DNA of 59,515 nucleotides from Actinomycetota bacterium (GCA_029979265.1 JAPOHW010000019.1:1-59515); one strand, 5' to 3'. Positions 25,609 through 34,126 are shown, counted from the stretch's first letter. Numbers and translations are program-made. The notes: a model not told the origin generated them from the letters alone.

Positions 25609-26249
25609 CAGTTGCTCTCGTTCTTCTCGTCGGCTGCGTCGTGCGCAGCCCGGGTTGCGGGGTGATCGAGTGGCGGCTCGGTGAGGCGGCGCAGGCGATT
25701 GATGCTGGGGCCGTAACGCCAGATCATCACTGCGTCGTCGCCGGCGCCCTCCAGTCGGCGGGTGACAGCAACGATCTTCTTGTTGAACGGCCGCAATTTG
25801 TGCACACCGTCCTCCCAGGTGGCGGCGACACGGATGGGTTGGCCGCCGATTCCGGCGACGTCATCAACACCGTTGTCGAGGGTGCCGTCGCAGAACATGT
25901 CGTGAACGAGACCGCCGGTCGTGATCGTGACACGGTTTCCGGCCTGTTCGACCCGCTCGACATGGCCCGCCATCCGGCCCTCGTAGCATTCCCACACCCC
26001 CCGAATGTCGGCGGCCCCGTCGACGAGCGGCTCGTGACAGCCGTCGAGCGTGCGAGCCGGCCACACGTCCCAGCTGGCGTCGGCGGCGGTGCGGGCAAGC
26101 GGTATGTCGGCGGCGCTTCGACCCGAACCGTCCAGTTCGGGTCTCTCGTAGTCGGCTGGGTCGTGCGGCCGGGCGTACCCCGCCAGCCGATCGTTGTCGA
26201 CCCCGCCGACGAGTTGTTTGAGTATCGCAATGAGTGGGATCTTGGCCAT
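25608..26249 (-). CDS. Conserved protein of unknown function
   Basis: 213 residues from the ATG at 26249 (MAKIPLIAILKQLVGGVDND). This start is chosen because it abuts the upstream GST stop, whereas the longer in-frame extension has no coding character. It has no membrane segment. Sequence features are a WDVWPARTLDGCHEPLVDG segment, an EGRMAGHVERVEQAGNRVTI beta hairpin, HDMFCDGTLDNGVDD and a C-terminal WRYGPSINRLRRLTEPP. It might be lipocalin-like (ligand-binding beta barrel), but no family motif is certain. It lies between GST and MBL genes with 1-bp overlaps, so it is part of the sulfatase pathway. Confidence 0.6.
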   Translation of the reverse strand: MAKIPLIAILKQLVGGVDNDRLAGYARPHDPADYERPELDGSGRSAADIPLARTAADASWDVWPARTLDGCHEPLVDGAADIRGVWECYEGRMAGHVERVEQAGNRVTITTGGLVHDMFCDGTLDNGVDDVAGIGGQPIRVAATWEDGVHKLRPFNKKIVAVTRRLEGAGDDAVMIWRYGPSINRLRRLTEPPLDHPATRAAHDAADEKNESN

Positions 26250-27430
26250 CAGGTCTCCTCGGGTCCCCAGACTTCCAGGTTGTTCACGCGCTCGACACGA
26301 CGGAAGGTGCGCAGGTCCAGCCATGGCTCGAGTCCGCAGGATCGGAACACGTCACGGGTGCGCATCTGCGCTTCGGGGGATGCACCGGCGAGGTCGTCGT
26401 GGAGTTTCTGCATCAGCCAGAAGCGATAGGGCATCACCGCCGTCGTCAGTTCCATCCCGCGCCATTCAAAGGTGGCGGTGCCCCGACCCTCGAGCCCGCG
26501 CCCGCCGGTGAGACCCCGGTCGCCGGGACGATCGAGGCCGTTCGTGCCGGCCTCGATCTGTGGGTTGGCGGCAAGATACCGATTGGCTGCGTCGACGTGC
26601 GCAATCAACTCCGGCAGGTAGTCGACGCTGATGTAGCGCATCAGATCCAGCAGCGTCGTGGGGAGTGCGTCGGCGTCGACGAGGGATCCGTCGTGATCGG
26701 CAAACTCGTGGAGGTACGGCTCGGCAGTCGTCATGCGCTCGACCCAGCGCCCGACCCGGGGAGCTCGCCGTTTGATGAGCATCGCCGGTGCAGGGTCGCG
26801 GTACAGATGGGCCCAGAGCGCCGCAATCAGACCGAAATCCCCGATCGTGGGATGCCCGCCCAACAGATACGGATGGTCGACGAGATGTTCGGAAAAGCGG
26901 TCGAGAAATTCCTCGAAACCGGCCTCGATCGTTTCGAACGCCTCGGGCACGACACCGAACGCGACCGCCGCCCGTCGCATCCGCCCGCTGTTGTGGGCAA
27001 AGGCGTCCTCGTCGTGGCTGCCGGGAGGCACCAGGAGCGAGAACTCGGCGTTGAGATAGTCGAGGTTCTGGTCGTCGAAGTTCCAGCGATAGTGCATCGC
27101 CGGACGGAGGAGACCTTCGCCACCGAAGACCTCGAACACGTGGGCGATCGCCCGCAGCGTGGGGTCCTGCGGGTAGCTGTCGAACGCCCGGAGGTCGTGG
27201 CCGGGACCCTGTTCGAAATGGTCGATGATGTCGGCGCCGTCCTGAACGATCTCGCCGTCGGGTGTCTCGAGGACCGGGATGATCCATCGATCGAGCTGGG
27301 GGACGATGTGCTCGAGGTACCGGTCGCTGCCGGGCAGCACTTCGACGAAGTCGATGCCCTGCCGACGGAGGTACGCCCTCGCTTTGCCGGTATAGAGCGA
27401 CACTGGGGCGCCGTAAAGGACGTAGGTCAC
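26249..27430 (-). CDS. Glutathione S-transferase-fold protein
   Basis: 393 residues from the GTG at 27430, preceded by GGAGGAG. The start overlaps the dehalogenase-like stop (GTGA). The N-terminal thioredoxin fold reads VTYVLYGAPVSLYTGKARAY, with IIPVLETPDGEIVQDGADII (cis-Pro and the Ser/Asp ligand of the thiol substrate). An all-helical domain follows (HLVDHPYLLGGHPTIGDFGL, the GST C-terminal N-cap motif), then an unusual ~110-residue C-terminal extension ending in WLDLRTFRRVERVNNLEVWG. Actinobacteria normally lack glutathione, so the thiol may be different or imported. The role is probably thiol-dependent ring or ether cleavage. Confidence 0.8.
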   Translation of the reverse strand: MTYVLYGAPVSLYTGKARAYLRRQGIDFVEVLPGSDRYLEHIVPQLDRWIIPVLETPDGEIVQDGADIIDHFEQGPGHDLRAFDSYPQDPTLRAIAHVFEVFGGEGLLRPAMHYRWNFDDQNLDYLNAEFSLLVPPGSHDEDAFAHNSGRMRRAAVAFGVVPEAFETIEAGFEEFLDRFSEHLVDHPYLLGGHPTIGDFGLIAALWAHLYRDPAPAMLIKRRAPRVGRWVERMTTAEPYLHEFADHDGSLVDADALPTTLLDLMRYISVDYLPELIAHVDAANRYLAANPQIEAGTNGLDRPGDRGLTGGRGLEGRGTATFEWRGMELTTAVMPYRFWLMQKLHDDLAGASPEAQMRTRDVFRSCGLEPWLDLRTFRRVERVNNLEVWGPEET

Positions 27431-28362
27431 GCCGTCTCCTCCAGCCAGGAGAGCAGCGCATGGTTGTATGCCTCGGGGAGGTCCTCTTGAAGGAAATGCC
27501 CTCCACCCTCGAGGATCACGTGCGGTTGACCGACTGCGCCCGGGATCCGGTCGACGATCATTTTCCACCCGTTTGGGGCGACGGTGTCCTGGTCGCTGAA
27601 GATCGTGAGCACGGGGCTGTGCCACTCGTCGAGGATCTTCCAGGCGTCGAAGTTGGCCTGATACATCGCGTTGTCGGGCCGGGTGGGGAGAAGCTGGGTG
27701 AATGCCCGACTGCCGATGGTGAGTTCGGGGTCGGGATAGGGGGCCCGATAGGCCGTGATCTGCTCCTGGGTCGGTTCCTTGTGCAGCACCAGCGGGAGCA
27801 GCGTCCACGGCTCCCACACGGGAGCGGTACGAGCCATTGCTTGGAACTCGGCGTATGGCCCCGTGGATTCGATGTCGTCGGGCAACGGTTCGGTCATGTC
27901 GCGCCATGGCAGTCCGGTGTTGGAGATGACCAGCCGATCGACCAGTCCGGGCTGCTCGGCCGCAAGCCTCATCCCGATGATCCCGCCCCAGTCGTGCAGC
28001 ACGAAGGTGCATCCCAACAGGCGCAGTTCGTCCACCAGCAGGCAACGCATCCATTCGACGTGACGCTCCACCGAATAGTCGTCGAGCGCCGACGGCTTGT
28101 CGGACATGCCCATTCCGACCAGGTCGGGGACGATCACCCGGAATCCGGCATCGACCAGCGGTTTGATCTGGTGGCGCCAGAGGTACGACCACGACGGGTT
28201 GCCGTGGAGCAGGACCACCGAGTGCCCGAACGGGAGTCCGGCATCGATGACGTTGAGGCGGAGGATCTGCCCGTCACCGGACGGGATCTCGACCCAACTT
28301 CGCTCGCTCGGGTAGCCGGGCAGCCCGTCGACTGCATCGGCAGGACTCTGCAGAATCTTCAT
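27427..28362 (-). CDS. Haloalkane dehalogenase-like alpha/beta-hydrolase
   Basis: 311 residues. HGNPSWSYLWRHQIKPLVDA carries the oxyanion/halide-site Asn-Pro-Ser-Trp. FVLHDWGGIIGMRLA has the nucleophile Asp followed by Trp, as in haloalkane dehalogenases; epoxide hydrolases share this only in part. VISNTGLPWRD is like HLD-I enzymes. FSDQDTVAPNGW supplies the acid and EGGGHFLQED the His. It may dehalogenate or hydrolyse a pathway intermediate. The start overlaps the DUF1330-like gene stop by 1 bp. An epoxide hydrolase or ester hydrolase role is the main alternative. Confidence 0.8.
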   Translation of the reverse strand: MKILQSPADAVDGLPGYPSERSWVEIPSGDGQILRLNVIDAGLPFGHSVVLLHGNPSWSYLWRHQIKPLVDAGFRVIVPDLVGMGMSDKPSALDDYSVERHVEWMRCLLVDELRLLGCTFVLHDWGGIIGMRLAAEQPGLVDRLVISNTGLPWRDMTEPLPDDIESTGPYAEFQAMARTAPVWEPWTLLPLVLHKEPTQEQITAYRAPYPDPELTIGSRAFTQLLPTRPDNAMYQANFDAWKILDEWHSPVLTIFSDQDTVAPNGWKMIVDRIPGAVGQPHVILEGGGHFLQEDLPEAYNHALLSWLEETA

Positions 28363-29180
28363 CAGGCAGCGTCCAGCGATGGTGCGAGGCGGTTGAGCGT
28401 TGGCCGGAGGCCGAGTGCATACGTGTCGGCGATGGCAGCGTTGCGATGCTCGATCTGTTCCTCGAGTCGATTGTGATCCAAGGCGACGGCCATGAAGGCA
28501 CGCTTGCTCGGGAAGGCGTTGAAGCGGACCTGATGCCAGCGACGCCCATCACCGATGATGGTCCCCTCGGCGGCGAACCAGCCATCGATACGCACGCCGT
28601 GGGGAATGGCGATCGATCCAGCGACCTCCTGGTATGCCGCCATGTGGTCCGGCGTTCGCGTCGCGGCGTCTTCGTCGTGGAAGGCAATGACGTGCATCAT
28701 CGTGTATGGCCCGTCGTCGTCGGAGGGCGGATGGGGCACATCGTCCCAGGCGACTGCGGTCTCGCCGGGCGTCCGAGGCACGTCGAAGGGCACGCAGCCG
28801 ATGACGATCGACTCGGCCATGCCTGCCTCTTTGTGCTCGTGCGACGCCCGAAAGTCGTCGCGCTGTTGCATTGCGAGGAAGGCTTGCCTGGTCGGGTACC
28901 TCACGACCCCGATGCGGTCCCATCGGGTTCCGTCGCCGAGGAGACGATCCTCGACATCAGCAACGTAGACGAGTTGTGCTCCCACCCCGGCGAGCGACTC
29001 GGTGGGTGTGTATTCGTCATCGGCCTCCCGGCCACTGCGCTGCGTCGCTCGCCCGTCTCGGTACTCCGCAACGTCCCGGTAGCGCATGAGGTTGACCATC
29101 CAGATCGGACCGTCGTCAGCGGGCGCAGTGGTGGCGAGGGTGAAGCCGTACTCGTGATCGACCTGTCCATACCCGGGCAT
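28362..29180 (-). CDS. Tandem DUF1330-like (ferredoxin-fold) protein, first gene of the TetR-controlled operon
   Basis: 272 residues from the ATG at 29180 (MPGYGQVDHEYGFTLATT). A longer frame to 29216 is rejected because it would run through the operator and promoter. Two similar halves are seen: PIWMVNLMRYRDVAEYRDG with IGVVRYPTRQAFLAMQQRDD, and PYTMMHVIAFHDEDAATRTP with VRFNAFPSKRAFMAVALDHN. Each half resembles a dimeric alpha/beta barrel unit as in DUF1330/NIPSNAP proteins. The mRNA seems to begin at or next to the ATG, that is, leaderless. Function is unknown; in such operons these proteins may be small oxygenases or binding proteins. Confidence 0.72.
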   Translation of the reverse strand: MPGYGQVDHEYGFTLATTAPADDGPIWMVNLMRYRDVAEYRDGRATQRSGREADDEYTPTESLAGVGAQLVYVADVEDRLLGDGTRWDRIGVVRYPTRQAFLAMQQRDDFRASHEHKEAGMAESIVIGCVPFDVPRTPGETAVAWDDVPHPPSDDDGPYTMMHVIAFHDEDAATRTPDHMAAYQEVAGSIAIPHGVRIDGWFAAEGTIIGDGRRWHQVRFNAFPSKRAFMAVALDHNRLEEQIEHRNAAIADTYALGLRPTLNRLAPSLDAA

Positions 29181-29187
29181 GGGCTGC

Positions 29188-29216
29188 ACAGTATCTATTG
29201 TCACTGTTCGTGACAA
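29188..29216 (-). promoter_or_regulatory. Operon promoter, apparently leaderless
   Basis: Minus strand: -35 TTGTCA (29216-29211), 17-base spacer, -10 TACTGT (29193-29188). The start point is expected at about 29181, immediately before the ATG at 29180, so the transcript would lack a leader and ribosome-binding site. Confidence 0.55.
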
Positions 29217-29220
29217 TAGA
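29194..29220. promoter_or_regulatory. Perfect inverted-repeat operator, TetR type
   Basis: TCTATTGTCAC (29194-29204) and GTGACAATAGA (29210-29220) are perfect 11-bp arms around TGTTC. The repeat fills the -35 box and spacer of the operon promoter. It lies between the TetR gene and the operon. The ATTGTCAC/GTGACAAT half-sites resemble TetR-family operators, so repression by the adjacent regulator is the simplest reading. Confidence 0.75.
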
Positions 29221-29274
29221 TGACGACAGAGACTGTCGCCCTTCGACCGCTCACCTCCGGCACGCGACCGACCA

Positions 29275-29883
29275 CTAGTCGGTCAGCAGCGCTGCGAGAC
29301 TTGCAATGAGGACTGCTCGAGTCTCCGACTCGGAGAGATCTCGAAAGGTTCGGAGAAACTCGATCGAGTCGAGTTGCGTCAGGAGATCAGCTGCGGCGAT
29401 CACCGTTTTTCGTCGCTCGTCGGCCATCGCCGACAACTCCGGGGCGAATTGGCGCTCGAACTGCTGCCGCATCATCGTCCGATTGTGGGCCCGCGCTTCC
29501 TCCACACGTGGATGGCTCGTTGCGTTGGCAACGGTCGCTCGAAACACCGCAGCCATGCCACTGTGCAGCGAGACACGCATCGAAACGAAGTCGTCGATGC
29601 GTTGCTCGAGCGGACCTTCGCCGATCGCATGCAATCGCGTCAGCGAACGTGCCACCTCGTCATTGCGAGCGATCGCGGCCTCGCGAAGCTCACCAGGATC
29701 AGCGAAGTACCGATAGAGCGAGCGCAAGGACAGCCCCGAACGCCTCGCGACCTGCTCCATCGACGGGAACATGGCGTCTTCGGCGAACATGACGAGGACG
29801 ACGTCGAGCACGGCATCGATGTTTCGCTGCCGGCGCGCAACACGGCCATCGGTTGGTTCAGCGCGCTCATCGACGTCAGCCAT
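29275..29883 (-). CDS. TetR-family transcriptional repressor
   Basis: 202 residues. The N-terminal TetR HTH is clear: RNIDAVLDVVLVMFAEDAMF followed by SMEQVARRSGLSLRSLYRYF (helices 2-3, recognition helix LSLRSLYRYF). The C-terminal ligand domain is all-helical without a known signature. The gene follows the sulfatase/DJ-1 fusion by 12 bases and precedes the operator at 29194-29220, so it probably regulates the downstream eight-gene operon. Control of its own upstream genes would need another site, which I did not find. Confidence 0.88.
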   Translation of the reverse strand: MADVDERAEPTDGRVARRQRNIDAVLDVVLVMFAEDAMFPSMEQVARRSGLSLRSLYRYFADPGELREAAIARNDEVARSLTRLHAIGEGPLEQRIDDFVSMRVSLHSGMAAVFRATVANATSHPRVEEARAHNRTMMRQQFERQFAPELSAMADERRKTVIAAADLLTQLDSIEFLRTFRDLSESETRAVLIASLAALLTD

Positions 29884-29895
29884 CGGGAGGCGAAC

Positions 29896-32466
29896 TTAGC
29901 TGATCCGTTCCGCAGCGAGCCGGAGCATCTCTCGAGCAACCATCGGTGCAGCGTTCTGGTTTTGACCGGTGACGAGGTTCCCGTCCACCACCCAGTGGTT
30001 GGCGAGGGGATCTCGCCGTCGGGTCTGGCTCTCGAACCTGGCGCCGAGTCTCCGAAGCTCGGTTTCTGGATGATGGGGTGTCGACGTGATGCGGAGCTCG
30101 CGAATCTGTTTGTCGGTGACGGCGCTCACTCTTCGGCCTTCCACCAGCGGTGAGCCGTCAGCCGCCGTCGCCTTGAGCAGACCGAGCGGGCCGTGGCACA
30201 CGCCACCGATGATGGCCCCGTTCTCGTTGGCCCGTGTCACCTGTGCTCCCAGGTCCTCGGAGAACCCGAGATCGAACGCTGCGCCCCATCCACCGGCGAG
30301 AAAAACAATGTCGTAGTCATCGATGTGGACATCACCGATCGCCTGAGAACACAACGTCTTGGCTCGAAATTCGTCGTCGGCCAGGAAGCGGTCACAGGCC
30401 TCCGTCCGCATCGGTGCCCGCAACGACTGTGGGTCGACCGGGATCGTGCCACCTGCAGGACTCGCCACATCCACTGCCATACCTGCGTCGAGGAATGCGT
30501 AGTAGGGGACGGTCATCTCACTGGCGAACACACCTGTCGGTTTGCCCACGTCGAGCACGCCGTGGTTGGTCGCAATCACGAGCGCCCGGTGACCGCTGAG
30601 GTCGACATCGATGGTTTCGGTGTCTTCGGGGTGCAAGCCGGCCCGCTGCAGCAGTTTGCGCACAGCGCGGGCGGGGGGCGGTGGTGACTTCATGCGGGTC
30701 CTTTCGGCACGGGCGGCATAGGGCCATGGCTCGTTTCGAGCGGGAACGGCACGGGTGCGTTCAGCCGTCAACCGATCGACCAGGAGTGCAAAGACTGCTG
30801 CTACCTCGGTGTCGTTGCAGCGGTTCTCGGCTTCGACGGGATCGGTGTCGAGGTCGTACAACTCCCACTGGTCGGGCAGGGGTTCGGTTCGATACGTATC
30901 GCCGCCGATGCCCGTGCTGGCCAGGTGGCGCACACCGGGCTCGGTCCAGGTGTCGGGATCGTCGAAGCTGCGAACGATCTTCCAAAGGTGGCCCGCACCG
31001 GCCACCGCATCCGCCTCACCGACCCGGCTGACGATGCTCTCGAAGTTTGCCGGGGCGTGGGCCGGAACTTGGATACGCAACGGTGGAGGTTGCTTGTCGA
31101 CGCGACCCATACGTCGGGCAATGGCGCTCGCACCGGAGTCACCTTCGGGCATGTTGTCGCGCGTCATGGCATAGACGACGCGATCGGTGTCGGGATCGGC
31201 GCCGTCCACCACCGACATCAAGTCGCGGCCGGGCAGTGCATGCAACTCGGTGAAGCGGCTGCGGAGTTCGCTCGTCGCCGTCTCGATGTCGATCTCGGCC
31301 GCACCGAGAAGGGTCGGAACAATGTCGATGTGTGATGTCGGGGCATCGGTGATTTCACGAGCGACCGTGGTGCGTTCGCCGGTTCGGGCGATTGCGAACG
31401 GTACCCGGGTGGCCTCGTCGTAGAGGTTGAACCACTTCTGGTGGAGCCCACCGTGAGCACCGAGCAGTTCCCCGTGGTCGGCGGTTCGGACGAGCACCGT
31501 GTCGTCGCCGCCCGCAACGACTGCGTCGCGCACCCGCTCGAGCTGTCGGTCAGATGCGACGTGCAGTCGGTAGTAGAGATTTCGGTATGCCTGGGCCTGC
31601 TTCTTGTAGGCACCCTCGATCGCTGCGGCGGGGCCGTAGGTGGTCGGATACGAGGCTCGGTAGGCAATTTGCGCGGCCGGCTTGGTCGACAGATCTTCGC
31701 GATCGGTCGGAGACTCGGGGACGTCGGGAGGGTTGAGCGGATCGCCGACGAACGGCGTGTCCGGTCCGAACCGACCGAGCCAAATGGGGGCGAACACGAT
31801 GTCGTGGGGGTTGACGAAGCTGACGACCAACAGGAACGGCCGGCGGGCCGACTCGTCACCGGCGATGCGACGCGCATAGCGATCCTGCAGGAACCCGATC
31901 GCCCGGTTGGCGTAGATCCCGTCGCAGATCAGGCCCGATCGCGCCGGGTTGCCACCATGAGGTTCGGGGCCGACCCAGCCAGAGAACCCGAATGGGTCGA
32001 GCACGTCGGCGTCGAGATACGCCTCGACCGCTTCGGGGTCGAGCGTGCCGTCATTGCCATGGGTGAAGAGCACTTCACCCGTCTTGGGATCGGTGAGGTC
32101 GGCGTGGGTGATGTGCCACTTGCCCACGTAGTGCGTGTCGTAGCCACCGGTTCGAAACCAGTGACCGAGCGTCGGCACCTCACCTTCTCGCAGCCAACGC
32201 ATGCGAGAATCGTCGTCCATCTTTCCGAGCCCGTTGGTCTGGGTGACGCCGTGGACGTCGGGATACTGCCCGGTGAAGATCGTCGGCCGGCTGGGCACAC
32301 ATGCCAGCGAACCGGTGTAGTGCCGACGGAAGTTGACGGCGTTGTCATCGAACCAGGCCTCGGCCTGGAGCGTTTCGCGCCGCCAGGCCTTCACCCGGTC
32401 GGTCTCGTACGGGGGCACGGCGCGTTCTTGGTCGGTCATCAAGATGACGACATCGGGCCGGGTCAT
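29896..32466 (-). CDS. Sulfatase fused to a DJ-1/PfpI domain
   Basis: 856 residues. Residues 1-591 form a sulfatase: PDVVILMTDQERA, formylglycine motif CVPSRPTIFTG (Cys56), YVGKWHIT, and VRTADHGELLGAHGG with metal ligands. Residues 592-856 form a DJ-1/PfpI (Hsp31-like) domain with a GGVCHGPLGLLKA nucleophile elbow (Cys757) and a preceding HIDDYDIVFLAGGWGAAFDL. No stop separates them. AAAGGA (30704-30699) five bases before the in-frame ATG at 30693 suggests the DJ-1 part might also be made alone. No signal peptide is visible. The start overlaps the SRPBCC gene stop. Confidence 0.85.
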   Translation of the reverse strand: MTRPDVVILMTDQERAVPPYETDRVKAWRRETLQAEAWFDDNAVNFRRHYTGSLACVPSRPTIFTGQYPDVHGVTQTNGLGKMDDDSRMRWLREGEVPTLGHWFRTGGYDTHYVGKWHITHADLTDPKTGEVLFTHGNDGTLDPEAVEAYLDADVLDPFGFSGWVGPEPHGGNPARSGLICDGIYANRAIGFLQDRYARRIAGDESARRPFLLVVSFVNPHDIVFAPIWLGRFGPDTPFVGDPLNPPDVPESPTDREDLSTKPAAQIAYRASYPTTYGPAAAIEGAYKKQAQAYRNLYYRLHVASDRQLERVRDAVVAGGDDTVLVRTADHGELLGAHGGLHQKWFNLYDEATRVPFAIARTGERTTVAREITDAPTSHIDIVPTLLGAAEIDIETATSELRSRFTELHALPGRDLMSVVDGADPDTDRVVYAMTRDNMPEGDSGASAIARRMGRVDKQPPPLRIQVPAHAPANFESIVSRVGEADAVAGAGHLWKIVRSFDDPDTWTEPGVRHLASTGIGGDTYRTEPLPDQWELYDLDTDPVEAENRCNDTEVAAVFALLVDRLTAERTRAVPARNEPWPYAARAERTRMKSPPPPARAVRKLLQRAGLHPEDTETIDVDLSGHRALVIATNHGVLDVGKPTGVFASEMTVPYYAFLDAGMAVDVASPAGGTIPVDPQSLRAPMRTEACDRFLADDEFRAKTLCSQAIGDVHIDDYDIVFLAGGWGAAFDLGFSEDLGAQVTRANENGAIIGGVCHGPLGLLKATAADGSPLVEGRRVSAVTDKQIRELRITSTPHHPETELRRLGARFESQTRRRDPLANHWVVDGNLVTGQNQNAAPMVAREMLRLAAERIS

Positions 32467-32903
32467 GACGACTGCTCCAGATGCGCCTTGAGCCCGTCGA
32501 GCATCTGGCGCGAGGCCTTGGCCAGCGTCCGGCCGACCACTCGACCGATCGCTCGTTGCGGGGGACGCGACCCGGTGTCGATTGCTGTCGTGAGAACTGC
32601 GGTGGTCGAACCATCATCACCCTCGAGCGACCACCGGTTGACTGCCGATCGCACAATCGGCGGGAGGCCTTCGAGCTCGTACCCGAGCGATTCTCCGGGA
32701 TGCCACTCGACGACTCGCTCGAGCAGCGCGTTGCGGCCAACCTGCACACGACGGACTGCACCGACCTCCACATCGCCAACGGACGCCAGCCACGAGTGAT
32801 CGACATTCGGTGCCCAGTCGGCGAGGGCCCCGAAGTCGGCAAGCACCGCCCACACCTCCGCCTTCGGGCGAGCGATCTCGACGCTCTCGCGAACCTCTGT
32901 CAT
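32463..32903 (-). CDS. SRPBCC (START/Bet v1-like) family protein
   Basis: 146 residues. It shows the polyketide-cyclase/SRPBCC pattern: EVRESVEIARPKAEVWAVLA, FGALADWAPNVDHSWLAS, VGAVRRVQVG, and a long C-terminal helix GRTLAKASRQMLDGLKAHLE. The fold makes a hydrophobic ligand pocket. It precedes the sulfatase-DJ-1 gene with a 4-bp overlap. A TAGGAT -10-like box (32945-32940) and a GGAGGG site lie upstream, so transcription may start here. Confidence 0.82.
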   Translation of the reverse strand: MTEVRESVEIARPKAEVWAVLADFGALADWAPNVDHSWLASVGDVEVGAVRRVQVGRNALLERVVEWHPGESLGYELEGLPPIVRSAVNRWSLEGDDGSTTAVLTTAIDTGSRPPQRAIGRVVGRTLAKASRQMLDGLKAHLEQSS

Positions 32904-32962
32904 TTTGCTTCACGCCCTCCGACCGCTGAAGTAGTGCCTATCCTAGTGGCATAAGATTGCCA

Positions 32963-34126
32963 TCACCGACGTGGCGCAGCAATCGTTCCGGCGAGCGCAG
33001 CGTCGATGGAACGTTGTCCGAAGTGCAATCCGCACTCGTATCGGCCGAAGATGAAGGAGTCGTTGACCCCGGCACCGAAATTCCGCTGAATGCCTTCACC
33101 GATGGTGAAGTCTTCGTCGAACACGCGCCGGACCACGTCGTAGTTCGCCCGCCAATACCGCTCGACGCTGTCGGTCGCCGGTGCTTCCGGCACGAGCATC
33201 ATGCATTGGAACACGCATGTGCCCGGCCCGGTCGGAATGATCGTGTGGACGTACACGTGATCGGTCATCGCCTGGACGAAGTTGGCCGGAAAGACGAAGT
33301 TCTGGGTCATGAAGTGACGGCGGTATTCCCACTCCTCTTCGGGGACGTCGCCCAACTCGACAAGCGACGGTAGGGGCACGGAGTGGCGCACATGCGGCCC
33401 GTAGTCGGACCACACACTCTGGTTGTCCAGGTAGTTCGAGCAGGCACTTTCCCGGTGGGCGGAACAAAAGTGGTACGACTCCTGGAACCCCTCGAGGGCG
33501 AGACGCCAACTCATGTCGCGGTGCAGAGCCCACTTCTCGAACACCACATGACTGCCGAGATCGAGGTCGGAGAACTGTTCGTCGAACGGGGCCAGCCAGG
33601 CGGCCATGTCGATGTCGGTGGTCTGGGGTGACGGGACCACCCAGATGAGTCCGTGATGTTCATAGGCCGGAAGCTCGACCAGCCCCCGCTCGTTGCGATC
33701 GATCGAATCGAAGCCCACCGGCTGTGGCATCCCCCGCAGAACTCCGTCGAGGTCGTAGGTCCAGGCGTGGTACGGACAGGTGAACCGTCGGGCGTGACCA
33801 CACACCTCGTTCTCGATACGGGCCCCCCGGTGCCGGCACACGTTGAGGTAGGCCTTCACAGCTCCTGTTTCGGTGCGGGTCACGAGGATCGGCACGCCGG
33901 TGTCGTCGTGCGTGATGAAGTCACCCGGTTCTGCGAGATCGGAGCGGTGGGTGAGTGCGATCGGAAAGTGTCGGAACAAGACATCGATCTCGTCACGGAG
34001 CTTCTTCGGGTCGGTGTAGTTCGACACCGGGTTCACACCGACCTCAGGCAACATCTGCGTGGACTTGTGCTCGACGAGGTCGAGCAACTCGCGAATGATG
34101 TCGCGTTCTTCTGCTCGGATGGCCAT
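32963..34126 (-). CDS. Rieske non-haem iron ring-hydroxylating oxygenase, alpha subunit
   Basis: 387 residues. The Rieske [2Fe-2S] motif is CRHRGARIENEVC...CPYHAWTYDLDG (CxH...CxxH, about residues 85-115). The C-terminal catalytic domain has FQESYHFCSAHRES, with two His for the mononuclear iron; the third Asp ligand lies further on and I cannot fix it by eye. It inserts oxygen into an aromatic, quaternary-ammonium or aliphatic substrate. No ferredoxin or reductase gene is adjacent, so partners are encoded elsewhere. It may be read with the downstream SRPBCC and sulfatase genes (59-base gap). Confidence 0.9.
   Translation of the reverse strand: MAIRAEERDIIRELLDLVEHKSTQMLPEVGVNPVSNYTDPKKLRDEIDVLFRHFPIALTHRSDLAEPGDFITHDDTGVPILVTRTETGAVKAYLNVCRHRGARIENEVCGHARRFTCPYHAWTYDLDGVLRGMPQPVGFDSIDRNERGLVELPAYEHHGLIWVVPSPQTTDIDMAAWLAPFDEQFSDLDLGSHVVFEKWALHRDMSWRLALEGFQESYHFCSAHRESACSNYLDNQSVWSDYGPHVRHSVPLPSLVELGDVPEEEWEYRRHFMTQNFVFPANFVQAMTDHVYVHTIIPTGPGTCVFQCMMLVPEAPATDSVERYWRANYDVVRRVFDEDFTIGEGIQRNFGAGVNDSFIFGRYECGLHFGQRSIDAALAGTIAAPRR

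Noticed and set aside
26249..28192. GST gene extended to 647 residues by an upstream ATG
   Set aside because: The extra ~250 residues are an out-of-frame reading of the dehalogenase-like gene. The GTG at 27430 has a GGAGGAG site and a stop/start overlap.
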